Numbered from the stretch's first letter, positions 49,628 to 58,970 are shown. The stretch is DNA of 64,000 nt from JAXMCK01 sp046349395 (GCA_046349395.1 JAXMCK010000003.1:744001-808000), one strand, 5' to 3'. Program-made: numbers and translations. Notes: generated from the letters alone by a model not told the origin.

Positions 49628-51091
49628 ATGACGGGCTTCGATCTCGTGCTGCGCGGCGGCCGTGTCGCCACGGCCACCGATCAGTTCACGGCCGATATCG
49701 GCATCTCCGGCGGGCGCATCACCGCTCTGGGAGAGTCGCTCGGACCCGGACGACAGGAGATCGACGCCCGCGATCGCCTCGTCCTGCCCGGGGGCGTCGA
49801 CAGCCACTGCCACATCGAGCAGCTGGCGGCCTCGGGTCTCATGAACGCCGACACGTTCGAGACGGCTACCCGCTCGGCGGCGATGGGTGGCACCACGACC
49901 GTGATCCCCTTCGCCGCCCAGCATGTCGGCATGAGCCTGACCAAGGTGGTCGACGAGTACCATGCCGCCGCCTCGCGCGGGGCGATCGTCGACTACGCCT
50001 TCCACATGATCCTGGCCGACCCGCGGCCCGAAGTGCTGCGGGAGGAATTGCCGCCGCTCGTCGCCGCCGGCCATTCCTCGCTCAAGGTCTTCATGACCTA
50101 CGACCGGCTACGGGTCGACGACGAGCGCTTCCTCGACGTGTTGGCGGCCGCCCGCGAGCACACCTGCATGGTCATGGTCCATGCCGAGAATCACGGCATG
50201 ATCACCTGGATCGGCAAGCGGCTGATCGAGCGTGGCTATACGGCTCCCAAGTACCACGTCGTCAGCCATCCGCGCCTGGGCGAGCCCGAGGCGATCGGCC
50301 GGGCCATCGCGATGGCGGCCCTGCTCGACCAGCCGTTGATGATCTTCCACGTCTCGACCGCCGAGGGTGCGGCCGTCATCCGCCGCGCCCAGGGCGAGGG
50401 GCTCAAGGTCTTCGCCGAGACCTGCACCCAGTATCTGACGCTAAGTGCTCGGGATCTCGACCGTCCCGGCATCGAGGGTGCAATGTGGATCTGCAGCCCG
50501 CCGATCCGCGAGCCGTCCGACACCGAGGCGCTCTGGCTGGCACTGCGCAACGGCACGCTGCAGGCCGTGTCCTCCGACCACGCCCCCTACCGGATGGACG
50601 CCTCCGGCAAGCTCGCCAAGGGACCGACGCCGACCTTCAAGGAGATCGCTAACGGCATGCCGGGCCTGGAGCTGCGCCTGCCCGTGCTGTTTGACGCCAT
50701 GGTCAGCCGGGGCCGGATGGACGTGAACGCCTTCGTCCGCCTGACGGCGACGGAGCCCGCGCGGATCTACGGCCTGCAGCCGCAGAAGGGCAGCATCGCC
50801 ATTGGGGCCGATGCCGATCTCTGTCTGTGGGACCCCGACCGCGAGGTCGAGATCGGCCAGGGGCCCCGCCACGACAACGCCGGCTACACGCCCTACGCAG
50901 GGAAGAAGCTGCGCGGCTGGCCCGTGACGGTGCTGCGCCGGGGCGAGGTGATCGCCGACAGGGGACAGCTATTGGCGAGGCCGGGCAGCGGCATTTTCCT
51001 GCCCCGCAGCGGTGGACCGGCTGCTACACCCGCCGGTCGACCGTCCTTCGAGTTCGACCCCGTAACGAGCTTCGGGGCCAAGCTCGCCTAG
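49628..51091 (+). CDS. Dihydropyrimidinase/hydantoinase-type cyclic amidohydrolase
   Basis: A 487-residue zinc amidohydrolase. LPGGVDSHCHIEQ has the first metal His pair, HSSLKVFMTYD the carbamylated Lys, then VMVHAENHGMI, YHVVSHPRLGE and SSDHAPYRMDASG, which give the remaining ligands. It is close to dihydropyrimidinases, which open dihydrouracil or hydantoins. AAGGATAG precedes the ATG. It stands alone, without a beta-ureidopropionase. Its stop shares the palindrome CTAG with the convergent gene. Confidence 0.92.
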   Translation: MTGFDLVLRGGRVATATDQFTADIGISGGRITALGESLGPGRQEIDARDRLVLPGGVDSHCHIEQLAASGLMNADTFETATRSAAMGGTTTVIPFAAQHVGMSLTKVVDEYHAAASRGAIVDYAFHMILADPRPEVLREELPPLVAAGHSSLKVFMTYDRLRVDDERFLDVLAAAREHTCMVMVHAENHGMITWIGKRLIERGYTAPKYHVVSHPRLGEPEAIGRAIAMAALLDQPLMIFHVSTAEGAAVIRRAQGEGLKVFAETCTQYLTLSARDLDRPGIEGAMWICSPPIREPSDTEALWLALRNGTLQAVSSDHAPYRMDASGKLAKGPTPTFKEIANGMPGLELRLPVLFDAMVSRGRMDVNAFVRLTATEPARIYGLQPQKGSIAIGADADLCLWDPDREVEIGQGPRHDNAGYTPYAGKKLRGWPVTVLRRGEVIADRGQLLARPGSGIFLPRSGGPAATPAGRPSFEFDPVTSFGAKLA

Positions 51092-52152
51092 GCTTTCTTG
51101 TTCATCCGGGCCAACAGGTCCTTGGCCAGCTGCAGGTTGGGGTCGAGCTCCAACGCCTTCTTCACGCTGGCCCGGGCGGCCGTGGTCTTGCCCGCGTCGT
51201 ACTCGGACTTGGCCTTGTTGTACCAAGCCCAGGCATAGTCGGGCTTCACGTCGATCGCCCGCTGGTGCGCCGCGATCGCCTCGGCCGGCTTCTTGGCCCT
51301 CCGTAGCGCCATGCCCTGACCGTTCCAGGCATCCGCCAGCGTCGGATCGAGCCGGCCGGCTTCGCCGAAGGAGGCCGCCGCCTCCGCATCCTTCCCCAGC
51401 TTCGTCAGCGTATTGCCGCGCTGCAGGTAGGCCAGGGCGAAGTTCGGGCGCAGAGAGATCGCCTTGTCGAAATCGGCCAGCGCCTGCGTGTACTTGCCGT
51501 TCTTGTAGTAGGCGTCGCCGCGCCTGAAGAACGTGTCCGCATTGTTGGGGACGAGCTCGATCGATCGGTCGAGAGCGGCAAGGGCACCGGCGAAGTCGCC
51601 GGTTCGGGTCTTGATGAAGCCGAGCGCGCTGTAGGCTTCGGCGTCGTTCGGATTGAGCTGGATCGCGGTGGCGAAGTCCTGCTCGGCGCCGGCGATGTCG
51701 TTCAGCCGGTAGCGGGTCCAGCCGCGCAGGAAGTAGGCCGGCTCGAACTTCGGATCCTTGGCGATGATCGCCGAAAAGTCGGCGATCGCCTTCTCGTTCT
51801 GCCCCATTTCCCGATAGGAGCGGCCCCGGCGGAACAGCGCGTCGACATAGCCCGGCTGCAGCTGTAGGGCGGCGTTGAAGTCCTCGATCGCCTTCCCATG
51901 CTGGCCGGTCCGCTGCGAGGAGGCGCCGCGGGTCAGATAGGCCATCGAGCGCTTGGTCGGGGTCAGGGACTGGTTGGCGATCAGGTTCGAGCAGGCGATG
52001 CCGATGCTGGCGTCGCTCTCGTTGCGCGGCGTGCACATCCGCACGTCGACCGGATCCGCCTTCTGTTTGACCGCCGGCAGCGAGATGTCGGGGAGCGAGC
52101 AGCCTGCCAGCAGGATCAGGGCAAGCGGGGCGAGGGCTCGTGTCGAACGCAT
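51088..52152 (-). CDS. TPR-repeat lipoprotein
   Basis: A 354-residue lipoprotein. The signal sequence MRSTRALAPLALILLAGCSL ends at lipobox LAGC. About seven TPR units fill residues 75-350, such as GKAIEDFNAALQLQPGYVDA and GKYTQALADFDKAISLRPNF. One unit per 34 residues is conserved well. A short Cys-containing stretch (VRMCTPRNESDASIGIACSN) precedes them. It probably scaffolds an envelope complex. No partner is obvious. The stop codon overlaps the neighbour's within CTAG. Confidence 0.88.
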   Translation of the reverse strand: MRSTRALAPLALILLAGCSLPDISLPAVKQKADPVDVRMCTPRNESDASIGIACSNLIANQSLTPTKRSMAYLTRGASSQRTGQHGKAIEDFNAALQLQPGYVDALFRRGRSYREMGQNEKAIADFSAIIAKDPKFEPAYFLRGWTRYRLNDIAGAEQDFATAIQLNPNDAEAYSALGFIKTRTGDFAGALAALDRSIELVPNNADTFFRRGDAYYKNGKYTQALADFDKAISLRPNFALAYLQRGNTLTKLGKDAEAAASFGEAGRLDPTLADAWNGQGMALRRAKKPAEAIAAHQRAIDVKPDYAWAWYNKAKSEYDAGKTTAARASVKKALELDPNLQLAKDLLARMNKKA

Positions 52153-52329
52153 GCGGTCTCCGGGTGCGGGAAGTCGACCACCCTTGTCGTGCCCTGGCGG
52201 CCGGAGGCCGTTGTAATGCCTCACGAGCGAGCGGCCTGGCAACTGATCCGCCCGGCTCGATTCTCCGTAACACCGGATGTGCTCGCCGTTTCCCGTGACG
52301 GAGCGGCGTGTATTTCCCCCGCAGACTGG

Positions 52330-52360
52330 GCCCGGTCGCATGGCGGCCGGGCGTTTTTTT
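52330..52360 (+). terminator. Intrinsic terminator on the plus strand, possibly of a small RNA
   Basis: GCCCGG (52330-52335) pairs with CCGGGC (52347-52352), and seven T follow (52354-52360). On the minus strand no T tract follows, so it acts rightwards only. The last rightward gene ended 1.2 kb earlier and both neighbours run leftwards. It may therefore end a short RNA made inside the 211-base gap 52153-52363. No RNA family was recognised. Confidence 0.55.
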
Positions 52361-52363
52361 GGC

Positions 52364-52906
52364 TCAGCTGTCGCCCGCTCGACCGTTCTTGCCGCCCTGC
52401 GCCGCGGTTGGCAGCCGCCGCGGATGGCGGCACGTCTCGTAGGAGAGCCAGCCGATCCGCGCGCCGCCGGCGTCGAGCGCGTCGCGCGTCTCGTAGCAGG
52501 AGGTGCGAGGTGGCGATGCCGAGGTGGGCGTGAACAGCGGTTCGAGTTCGCCTGCGATCTGCGAGGTGGCGGGTACCTTTTCCGTCAGCAGGACCATCGC
52601 ACCGTCCTTGGACGCGATGCAGTCGAACCGGTCCTTCGTCGAGGTGAGCACGCGCGCGCCGCCGAAGCGGGTCTCGACGATCCATCCCTTCGTGACGCCG
52701 ACCGCACCCTTCACGGACGCGAGGCAGGCGTCGATGGCCGGCAACAGGAGCTGGAGCTGGGTCGACCAGTCCGTCACGGGCTCAACGGTGGCCGCGGCAC
52801 TGACGGCGGTGCCGGCGGTGCTCACGGGCTCCTCGACGCCGGTCTCGGCACAGGCCGCCAGCAGCACCAGGCCGAGCACCGCCAGCGGCGCAACTGCGGA
52901 TCTCAA
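52364..52906 (-). CDS. Small putative lipoprotein of unknown function
   Basis: A 180-residue protein with lipoprotein signal MRSAVAPLAVLGLVLLAACA (lipobox LAAC). The mature part has Cys in DACLASVKG, FDCIASKDG, SCYETRD and YETCRHPRR, perhaps forming disulfides. The sequence AVGVTKGWIVETRFGGARVL looks like a beta-rich small domain. The C-terminal tail is basic. No known family assigned. Confidence 0.6.
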   Translation of the reverse strand: MRSAVAPLAVLGLVLLAACAETGVEEPVSTAGTAVSAAATVEPVTDWSTQLQLLLPAIDACLASVKGAVGVTKGWIVETRFGGARVLTSTKDRFDCIASKDGAMVLLTEKVPATSQIAGELEPLFTPTSASPPRTSCYETRDALDAGGARIGWLSYETCRHPRRLPTAAQGGKNGRAGDS

Positions 52907-52940
52907 CGCGAACTCTCCGTCGACCGCCGGCGCCCCACGC

Positions 52941-53672
52941 TCACATCGTCATGCCGCCGTCGATCACGCTGATCGTACCGGTCGTGTAGGCCGACTCTTC
53001 GCTGGCGAGGTAGAGGGCGAGGGCCGCGATCTCCTCGGCCGTGCCGAGCCGGCCCATGGGCTGCCGGGCGATGAAGGCGGCCCGCGCCTTGTCGTAGTCG
53101 CCCTGCGCCCGCATCCGGTCGTCGAGCGAGGGCGTCTCGACGGTCCCGGGGCAGATCGCGTTGCAGCGGATCCCCCTGGTCACGAAATCGGCGGCGACCG
53201 ACTTCGTGAGGCCGATCACGGCGGCCTTGCTGGCCCCGTAGACGAAGCGGTTCGGCACGCCCTTCACGCTGGAGGCGACCGAACTCATGTTGACGATCGA
53301 GCCGCCGCCCCGCTCCAGCATCCCCGGCAGGAAGGCGCGGATCAGCCGGTACATTGCGCGCACATTGAGATCGAAGGAGAAGTCCCAGTCCTTCTCGCCG
53401 CACTCCAAGAGCGTGCCGTTGTGGACGAAGCCGGCGCAGTTGAAGAGGACGTCGATCGGGCCTTGGTCGGCGGCGAAGCGTTCGATCGCGGCGGCGTCCG
53501 TGACGTCGAGCTTCGCCGTGGAGCAGCCCTCGAGGCCGGTCAGCTTGTCGGCGGCAAGATCGGTCGCCACGACTTCGGCGCCCTCGGCCGCGAACAGGAC
53601 GGCGGCGGCGCGGCCGATACCCTGGCCCGCGGCGGTGACGACGGCGCGCTTTCCGGCAAGGCGTAACGCCAC
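52941..53672 (-). CDS. SDR oxidoreductase (3-hydroxyacid/DHRS6-like)
   Basis: A 243-residue NAD-dependent SDR. GTG 53672 is chosen: GGGAG lies eight bases upstream and the protein then begins VALRLAGKRAVVTAAGQGIG. FNCAGFVHNGT, NMSSVASSVKG and YGASKAAVIGL give the NAG, catalytic Ser and YxxxK motifs, all intact. AICPGTVETPS matches the DHRS6/3-hydroxybutyrate dehydrogenase type 2 and 2-keto-3-deoxy-fuconate dehydrogenase group. It ends 34 bases before the lipoprotein start. Substrate uncertain. Confidence 0.9.
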   Translation of the reverse strand: MALRLAGKRAVVTAAGQGIGRAAAVLFAAEGAEVVATDLAADKLTGLEGCSTAKLDVTDAAAIERFAADQGPIDVLFNCAGFVHNGTLLECGEKDWDFSFDLNVRAMYRLIRAFLPGMLERGGGSIVNMSSVASSVKGVPNRFVYGASKAAVIGLTKSVAADFVTRGIRCNAICPGTVETPSLDDRMRAQGDYDKARAAFIARQPMGRLGTAEEIAALALYLASEESAYTTGTISVIDGGMTM

Positions 53673-53736
53673 GATCGTATCTCCCGTGAAGAGGCGGCGA
53701 CCCAAGCCGCCGCCGAGGGCGGCGTCAAGCGTCGGC

Positions 53737-53979
53737 CTATCGCTTGCGCAGCACCAGCCGGAGCACGCCCTCGGCCTTCGTCACGTCGTCGAGCGTGTGT
53801 CCGGTCGCGTCGGCGAAATCCTCGAAATCTCGCTCGGCGGCCGGGTCCGTGGCGAGGACGCAGACCTTCGCCCCGCTGCCGAGGACCTGGAGCGCCTGTC
53901 GTGCCTTCACCAGCGGCATCGGGCAAACGAGGCCGCGGGCGTCGATCAGGGCGTCGTAGTGCTGCCGCTCCTCGACCAT
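53737..53979 (-). CDS. TusA/SirA-like sulfur-carrier protein
   Basis: An 80-residue protein. LIDARGLVCPMPLVKARQAL contains the CPxP motif with the persulfide-carrying Cys. The C-terminal half TKAEGVLRLVLRKR completes a two-layer alpha/beta fold. TusA-like proteins carry sulfur for tRNA thiolation or other transfers. Neighbours are a membrane protein whose stop lies just four bases away and an SDR. It may handle sulfur for a local process, but no partner enzyme is evident. Confidence 0.88.
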   Translation of the reverse strand: MVEERQHYDALIDARGLVCPMPLVKARQALQVLGSGAKVCVLATDPAAERDFEDFADATGHTLDDVTKAEGVLRLVLRKR

Positions 53980-53983
53980 CGGC

Positions 53984-54466
53984 TCAGGCCGTCCGGTCGG
54001 CGACGGCGGCCCGCAACCCGTTTACGGACCAGAGCAGCAGCGGCAGGAGGAGGATCGCCGCGGGCCAGACATGCAGCTGTCCGACCAGCAGAACGATTCC
54101 GGCAACCACGAGAACCACGGTGAGGCCGGCAGCGATGATGCTGCGCCGGTAGTCCACGAGGTGGATCATGAGAAGCGGCACGGCGCAGAACACGAGCCAA
54201 GCCAAGGAGCCGCCCGCCGCGTGGCCGAGGAGATCCTCGCCGAACGACATGATGCTCAGGGCGTTGAGGACCATCGCGGCCAGCAGCAGCATCCATGGCA
54301 CCGAAGCCAGGCGCATGGCGGTGGCGACCTCGTAGCCGTGCGAGAACCGGGGCCAGAAGAAGGGCCGGAAGCCACCTTCGTGGTGCATGCGCACGGCGGC
54401 GAACACCGCCAGGATGAGCAGGATCGTGATGCCGACGACCAGAACGATGATCGGACCGTCGCTCAT
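53984..54466 (-). CDS. Small integral membrane protein, unknown
   Basis: A 160-residue protein starting at ATG 54466, with four hydrophobic helices (IIVLVVGITILLILAVFAAV; a second near MLLLAAMVLNALSIM; LAWLVFCAVPLLMIHLV; and TVVLVVAGIVLLVGQL). A loop after helix 1 reads MHHEGGFRPFFWPRFSHGYE and is rich in aromatic and His residues. No family recognised. It lies directly upstream of the TusA-like gene, a common arrangement for YeeE-like sulfur transporters, but this protein is too short for that family. Confidence 0.6.
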   Translation of the reverse strand: MSDGPIIVLVVGITILLILAVFAAVRMHHEGGFRPFFWPRFSHGYEVATAMRLASVPWMLLLAAMVLNALSIMSFGEDLLGHAAGGSLAWLVFCAVPLLMIHLVDYRRSIIAAGLTVVLVVAGIVLLVGQLHVWPAAILLLPLLLWSVNGLRAAVADRTA

Positions 54467-54536
54467 CTCTCGACCGCTGGGAGCGCGGCAATGGGTGGCC
54501 ATCCGTAGAGGCCCCGGCCGCTCGGGTGGCGCATTC

Positions 54537-55094
54537 TCATGGCCGAGACGCGTACAACGAGATCGAGCCGAGTGCGAGGTCGGCGTCGAAGGCGCGGCCG
54601 ATGGCCACGAGACCGATGCGGCGCACGCGACACAGGTCGAGCGGAGGCTCCAGGCGATAGGCGGCGAAGCCCGAGAACGGCAGGTCGATCCAGCGGGGGT
54701 CGGGCAGCGCCTCGAACGTCGCCCGGTAGGACTGCCACGGCCGCGTGCAGTCCTCGGTCCGCAGGTGCAGGCCGTAGGTCTCGCCGTTGCCGCGCGCGAG
54801 CAGGCGCAGGCCGGTCCACTCGGAGACGTCGACGAGCCGACCGTCCGGGGCGAGGTCGAGCGCCATCTGGACGAAACCGCCATTGTTCTCGAGGCTGACG
54901 CGGCCGCGCAGCCGCAGCCACCAGCGCCCGCCCCAGGACTCGCGGGCGATCGTCTCGACCGACACGCCACCCATCACGCGGTCCGAAAAGCCGCGCCAGC
55001 GGCCACCACCCGGTGCCTGCAGACCGGCGTCCGCGAAATCGTCGATCAGGCGCTGAACCTTATCTTCCTGCAATGTGGGAATGGCCTCCGGCAT
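54537..55094 (-). CDS. CIA30-domain protein (complex I intermediate-associated)
   Basis: A 185-residue protein of the CIA30 beta-sandwich family. RWRGFSDRVMGGVSVETIAR, SLENNGGFVQMALDL and the run WQSYRATFEALPDPRWIDLP are the family's signature segments. CIA30 proteins assist assembly of mitochondrial complex I; bacterial members have no defined role. ATG 55094 is used, though the frame opens further to 55232. No signal peptide. The gene is divergent from gspE. Confidence 0.85.
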   Translation of the reverse strand: MPEAIPTLQEDKVQRLIDDFADAGLQAPGGGRWRGFSDRVMGGVSVETIARESWGGRWWLRLRGRVSLENNGGFVQMALDLAPDGRLVDVSEWTGLRLLARGNGETYGLHLRTEDCTRPWQSYRATFEALPDPRWIDLPFSGFAAYRLEPPLDLCRVRRIGLVAIGRAFDADLALGSISLYASRP

Positions 55095-55237
55095 GCCTGC
55101 GTCAGAACATGTGACGGCTCGTCCGTCCTCCAATCCGTTTACGGGGTCGTGTCCCCGGCAGTTGCAATGACAATGTTGCCCGGGCGGCACATCCATTAGA
55201 ATGGGCTCCGTGGTTCGCAGCGTATTGAACATCGGCC

Positions 55238-56965
55238 ATGGCAGTATCCCTCGTTAGCCCCTCCGTTCGCAGCGCGCCGGTCCAGGATCCGGTGCTGCAG
55301 AGCTTCGTTGCGGACGGGCGCGTCGCGGACGAGGTCGCCGCCGAGCTGACCGCCGATGCGGCCGCCGAGCGCCGGTGCGTGGCGGCCATCGTCGCCGGCC
55401 GCGAGCTGATACCCCCGGCGGAATGGGCCGATGTCGCCGCCCGCGTGCACGGGGTGGCGCGCGTCGTGGCCGACGAGTTCCCGCGCATGCCGCTGCTGGC
55501 CGAACAGCTGTCGCCCCGCTTTCTCCGCCATGCAGCCGTGCTGCCGATCCGTGCGGACGACAGCCGCCTGTGGCTCGCCATGGCCGATCCGGGCGACGCC
55601 TACGCCACCCGGGCTGTCGCACTGGCGGCACGCCGCGAGGTCGTGCCTCTGGCCGCCGCCATGGACGACCTGGAGAAGGCCTACTCCCGCTATTGGGACG
55701 AGGGCCAGAACGCGCTGCAGCGGATCGTCGAGGATCTCGGCACCGAGTTCGGCGAAGAGCAGAGCGGCGATCTCGAGAACCTCGTCGACATGGCGCGCGA
55801 GGCGCCGGTCGTCCGCCTCGTCGACCAGCTTCTCACCGACGCCCTGCGCATGCGGGCCTCGGATATCCACATCGAGCCGGCGCGCGACACGCTGCGTGTC
55901 CGCTACCGGATCCACGGCCGCCTGCGCGCCGCGGCGACCCCGCCGGCCCGCTTCTCGGCCGCCATCGTCTCGCGCATCAAGATCCTGGCGAAGCTCGACA
56001 TCGCCGAGCGGCGGCTGCCGCAGGACGGGCGGGCGCGGCTGACCCTTCTCGGGCGCCGGATCGACCTGCGTATCGCGACGACGCCGACCATCCACGGCGA
56101 GAGCCTCGTCGTCCGTATCCTCGACAACAGTGCCGCCGGCATCGACTTCCCCGGCCTCGGCATGCCGCCGGCGATGGAGGCGCGCCTCAAGCACCAGCTC
56201 GACGCGCCCTACGGCATGCTCCTGGTCACCGGTCCGACGGGCTCCGGCAAGACCACCACGCTCTACGCCGCCCTGCGCTATCTCAACGACCAGACCGACA
56301 AGCTCATCAGCATCGAGGATCCGGTCGAGTACCAGATCGACGGTGTCACCCAGATCCAGGTCCGGCCCGAGATCGAGCTGGGCTTCGCGCGCATCCTGCG
56401 CTCGGTCGTCCGGCAGGATCCCGACATCGTCATGGTCGGCGAGACCCGTGACCACGAGACGGCCGAGATCGCCGTCCAGGCAGCCCTCACCGGCCACCTC
56501 CTGCTGACCACGCTCCACACGAACAGTGCCGCCGGGGCCGTGGCCCGCCTGCTCGACATGGGTGTCGAGCCCTACCTGCTGGCCTCGGTGCTGCGCGGCG
56601 TCGTCGGCCAGCGGCTCGTCGGCGTGCTCTGCTCGGAGTGCAAGCAGCCGCACCCGGCTGCCCCGGACGAGCGGGCCTTCTTCACCGAGGCGGGGCTGGA
56701 TGTGCCCGACCCGCTGATCCTCTACCGGCCGGTCGGCTGCGAGGCGTGCGACGGCCTCGGCATCGTCGGCCGGCGCGGCATCTACGAGTTCTTCGACGCC
56801 GACGAGCGAGTCCGCGAGCTGATCCGGACCCGGGCGCCGACGCAGGCGGTGGCCCAGGCGGCGATCGACCACGGCATGGAGACGATGTTCGTCGACGGCC
56901 TGCGCAAGGCCGCGGCCGGCCTCACCACCCTCGAGGAGGTGTGCCGCGTGACGACCGAGTGGTAG
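55238..56965 (+). CDS. gspE: Type II secretion ATPase GspE
   Basis: A 575-residue secretion ATPase. The N-terminal region (about 1-190) is an adaptor for GspL. The arginine-rich core follows with ASDIHIEPARDTLRVRYRIH, then Walker A GPTGSGKTTTLYA (about 331-343), IEDPVEYQIDGVTQIQV (Asp box), VRQDPDIVMVGETRD (Walker B, about 390-404) and the His box GHLLLTTLHTNSA. A four-Cys zinc module (CSEC near 465, CEAC near 501) is typical of GspE. It drives pseudopilus assembly and secretion. Confidence 0.96.
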   Translation: MAVSLVSPSVRSAPVQDPVLQSFVADGRVADEVAAELTADAAAERRCVAAIVAGRELIPPAEWADVAARVHGVARVVADEFPRMPLLAEQLSPRFLRHAAVLPIRADDSRLWLAMADPGDAYATRAVALAARREVVPLAAAMDDLEKAYSRYWDEGQNALQRIVEDLGTEFGEEQSGDLENLVDMAREAPVVRLVDQLLTDALRMRASDIHIEPARDTLRVRYRIHGRLRAAATPPARFSAAIVSRIKILAKLDIAERRLPQDGRARLTLLGRRIDLRIATTPTIHGESLVVRILDNSAAGIDFPGLGMPPAMEARLKHQLDAPYGMLLVTGPTGSGKTTTLYAALRYLNDQTDKLISIEDPVEYQIDGVTQIQVRPEIELGFARILRSVVRQDPDIVMVGETRDHETAEIAVQAALTGHLLLTTLHTNSAAGAVARLLDMGVEPYLLASVLRGVVGQRLVGVLCSECKQPHPAAPDERAFFTEAGLDVPDPLILYRPVGCEACDGLGIVGRRGIYEFFDADERVRELIRTRAPTQAVAQAAIDHGMETMFVDGLRKAAAGLTTLEEVCRVTTEW

Positions 56966-56973
56966 CGGCGGCC

Positions 56974-58179
56974 GTGCCGACCTTCGCCTACCAGGCCATG
57001 ACCGCTGCCGGCGAACGGGTCGCCGGGCGGCTCGACGCGGCCGATCAGCGCTCGGCCATCCGCCAGCTGCAGCAGCGAGGCCTGCTGCCTATTGACGCCA
57101 GCCAGCTGGCGGCCGCGGCCAGCGTGGCGAAGCGCGCTCCCACACTCCGCGCCGGCAAGCAGGTGACGCAGCTGACCCAGGAGCTGGCTACCCTGGTCGG
57201 CGCCGGCCAGCCGATCGAGACCGCTCTCCGCCTCGCCCTCGACGAGCTGCCGCACAAGGGTCTGGCGGAGGCGCTGGGCCGGATCACCGAGCGGGTCCGC
57301 AGCGGTGCGGCACTGAGCGATGCGTTGGCCGAGGAGAAGACCTTCTTCCCGCCCGTCTATGTGAACATGGTCCGGGTCGGCGAGGCCGCCGGCCGGCTCG
57401 ACCGTGCCCTGGCCGAGCTCGCCACCATGCGCGAGCGCTCCGAGACGTTGCAGTCGAAGCTGATCTCGGCGCTGATCTACCCCGTCATCCTGACGATCGT
57501 CGCGGTCGGCGCCGTCCTCATCCTGCTCGGCGTGGTCGTGCCGCGCATGGAGCCGATGTTCGCGGCCGCGGGGCATGCCTTGCCGGTCAGCACGCAGATC
57601 GTGCTGGCGGCCGCCCGGGTGATCCAAGGCTACGGTCTCTGGCTGCTGGCCGGGGTGGCGATCCTGGCGCTGGCCGGCTCGCGCCTCGCCGCCGACCCGA
57701 CCATCGGGCGGGCACTGGACGCCACGCTGTTCCGCATCCCGGGCATCGGACGCCTCGTGCGCGACCGTGTCACGGCGCAACTCTGCCGCAGCCTCGCCAC
57801 ATGTCTGGGTGGCGGCTTGGACCTCCCGCAGGCGCTGGGGGTCAGCCGAGATACTGTAGCCAATCGTCATGCTCGGGCAGCGATCGACAAGGTCATCGGC
57901 GAGGTGCGTACCGGAAGGACGCTGGCGGATAGTCTCGCAGCCTCGGCGGTCCTGGCGCCGATCGCGGTCAAGATGCTGAAGGCGGGTGAGGAGAGCGGTC
58001 AGTTGCAGCCGATCGCCGCCCATCTGGCGCAGACCTTCGAGGATCGCGTTGTAACGCGCCTGCAACGTTTCGTGGCCATCATCGAGCCGGTTATGGTAAT
58101 CGTATTGGGGTTGGTCGTCGGCGGCATCGTCATGTCGATTCTGACGGCCGTATTGACGGTGAATGACCTTGCCCTGTGA
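56974..58179 (+). CDS. gspF: Type II secretion inner-membrane protein GspF
   Basis: A 401-residue polytopic platform protein. The GTG at 56974 gives VPTFAYQAMTAAGERVAGRL, the usual GspF opening; earlier GTGs at 56941 and 56959 are open but fit less well. Two repeated T2SSF domains contain TQELATLVGAGQPIETALRL and TAQLCRSLATCLGGGLDLPQ, each followed by VRSGAALSDAL or VRTGRTLADSL, with membrane helices after the first and at the end. It contacts GspE and GspL. Confidence 0.94.
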   Translation: MPTFAYQAMTAAGERVAGRLDAADQRSAIRQLQQRGLLPIDASQLAAAASVAKRAPTLRAGKQVTQLTQELATLVGAGQPIETALRLALDELPHKGLAEALGRITERVRSGAALSDALAEEKTFFPPVYVNMVRVGEAAGRLDRALAELATMRERSETLQSKLISALIYPVILTIVAVGAVLILLGVVVPRMEPMFAAAGHALPVSTQIVLAAARVIQGYGLWLLAGVAILALAGSRLAADPTIGRALDATLFRIPGIGRLVRDRVTAQLCRSLATCLGGGLDLPQALGVSRDTVANRHARAAIDKVIGEVRTGRTLADSLAASAVLAPIAVKMLKAGEESGQLQPIAAHLAQTFEDRVVTRLQRFVAIIEPVMVIVLGLVVGGIVMSILTAVLTVNDLAL

Positions 58180-58213
58180 GCTAACCCACATCGCCGGGCG
58201 AGAGACGTACGTA

Positions 58214-58242
58214 TTGACGTATTTTGACAACGAGACATAGAG
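58214..58242 (+). promoter_or_regulatory. Candidate promoter before gspC
   Basis: In the 79-base gap after gspF, TTGACG (58214-58219) is followed about 17 bases later by ATAGAG. A second TTGACA (58224-58229) offers another -35. This could separately drive gspC to gspM. Confidence 0.35.
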
Positions 58243-58258
58243 ACGGAGATCAGTAGTC

Positions 58259-58948
58259 GTGGGCGAGCGGCATAAGAGCGTGATGGGGTGGCATCCACTG
58301 ACAAAGCTCCTTGTGGGGCTCGGCGTCGTGGCCGTGCCGTATCTCGTACTCACGCAGGAGGAGAGCGCTCCGGCGGCGGCGACAGCACCGGCGGCTCCCA
58401 TACTGGAAACCCAGGCTCAGGCGGATCCGAACCTCGGCCCGTTCTCGATTCCCGAGCTGGCCACGTTCTCATCCACGGTTGAGCGTCCCCTCTTCGCACC
58501 CGACCGTCGGCCGACTCAGCCGCCGGCCGAGCCCGTCGTCGAGGAGGCGACGGTCGAGGACGTGCCGGACGAGGTGCCGCCCCCCGATCTGAAGTTCTTC
58601 GGCACGCTCACGCAGGACGGGCGCACGCTCGCCCTCGTCACGCCCGCGGACGGTTCCGGCGCGCAGAAGCTCGGCGAGGGGGACACGTTCGCCGACTGGC
58701 AGGTGACGGAGGTGTCGCCCGATCGACTGACGCTGGGTCAGGGCGATCGGGAAGCGGTTTTCACCATCTTCGACGAGAAATCACACTCGGCAGACAGCGC
58801 GGCGCCCGGCCTGAGCGAGCCGGCGCCGCAGGCGGCCTTGGAGCCCCCGCCCGGTCCTGGCGGGGCGGGGCCGAACACTTCGGACACCGGCGAGGGGGAC
58901 GGCGGCGGCGAAGGTGCCGACATGCCGCCGGATGTGTCGGGGAACTGA
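58259..58948 (+). CDS. gspC: Type II secretion GspC-like protein
   Basis: A 229-residue bitopic membrane protein starting at GTG 58259. One helix (LTKLLVGLGVVAVPYLVL) is followed by a Pro/Ala linker, then VERPLFAPDRRP and the HR domain (about 107-165) with PPPDLKFFGTLTQDGRTLAL and LTLGQGDREAVF. The C-terminal 55 residues are Pro/Gly/Glu-rich and replace the PDZ or coiled coil of classical GspC. It links the inner-membrane platform to the GspD secretin. Confidence 0.82.
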   Translation: MGERHKSVMGWHPLTKLLVGLGVVAVPYLVLTQEESAPAAATAPAAPILETQAQADPNLGPFSIPELATFSSTVERPLFAPDRRPTQPPAEPVVEEATVEDVPDEVPPPDLKFFGTLTQDGRTLALVTPADGSGAQKLGEGDTFADWQVTEVSPDRLTLGQGDREAVFTIFDEKSHSADSAAPGLSEPAPQAALEPPPGPGGAGPNTSDTGEGDGGGEGADMPPDVSGN

Positions 58949-58970
58949 GACCGGCCACAGGAACAATGAC

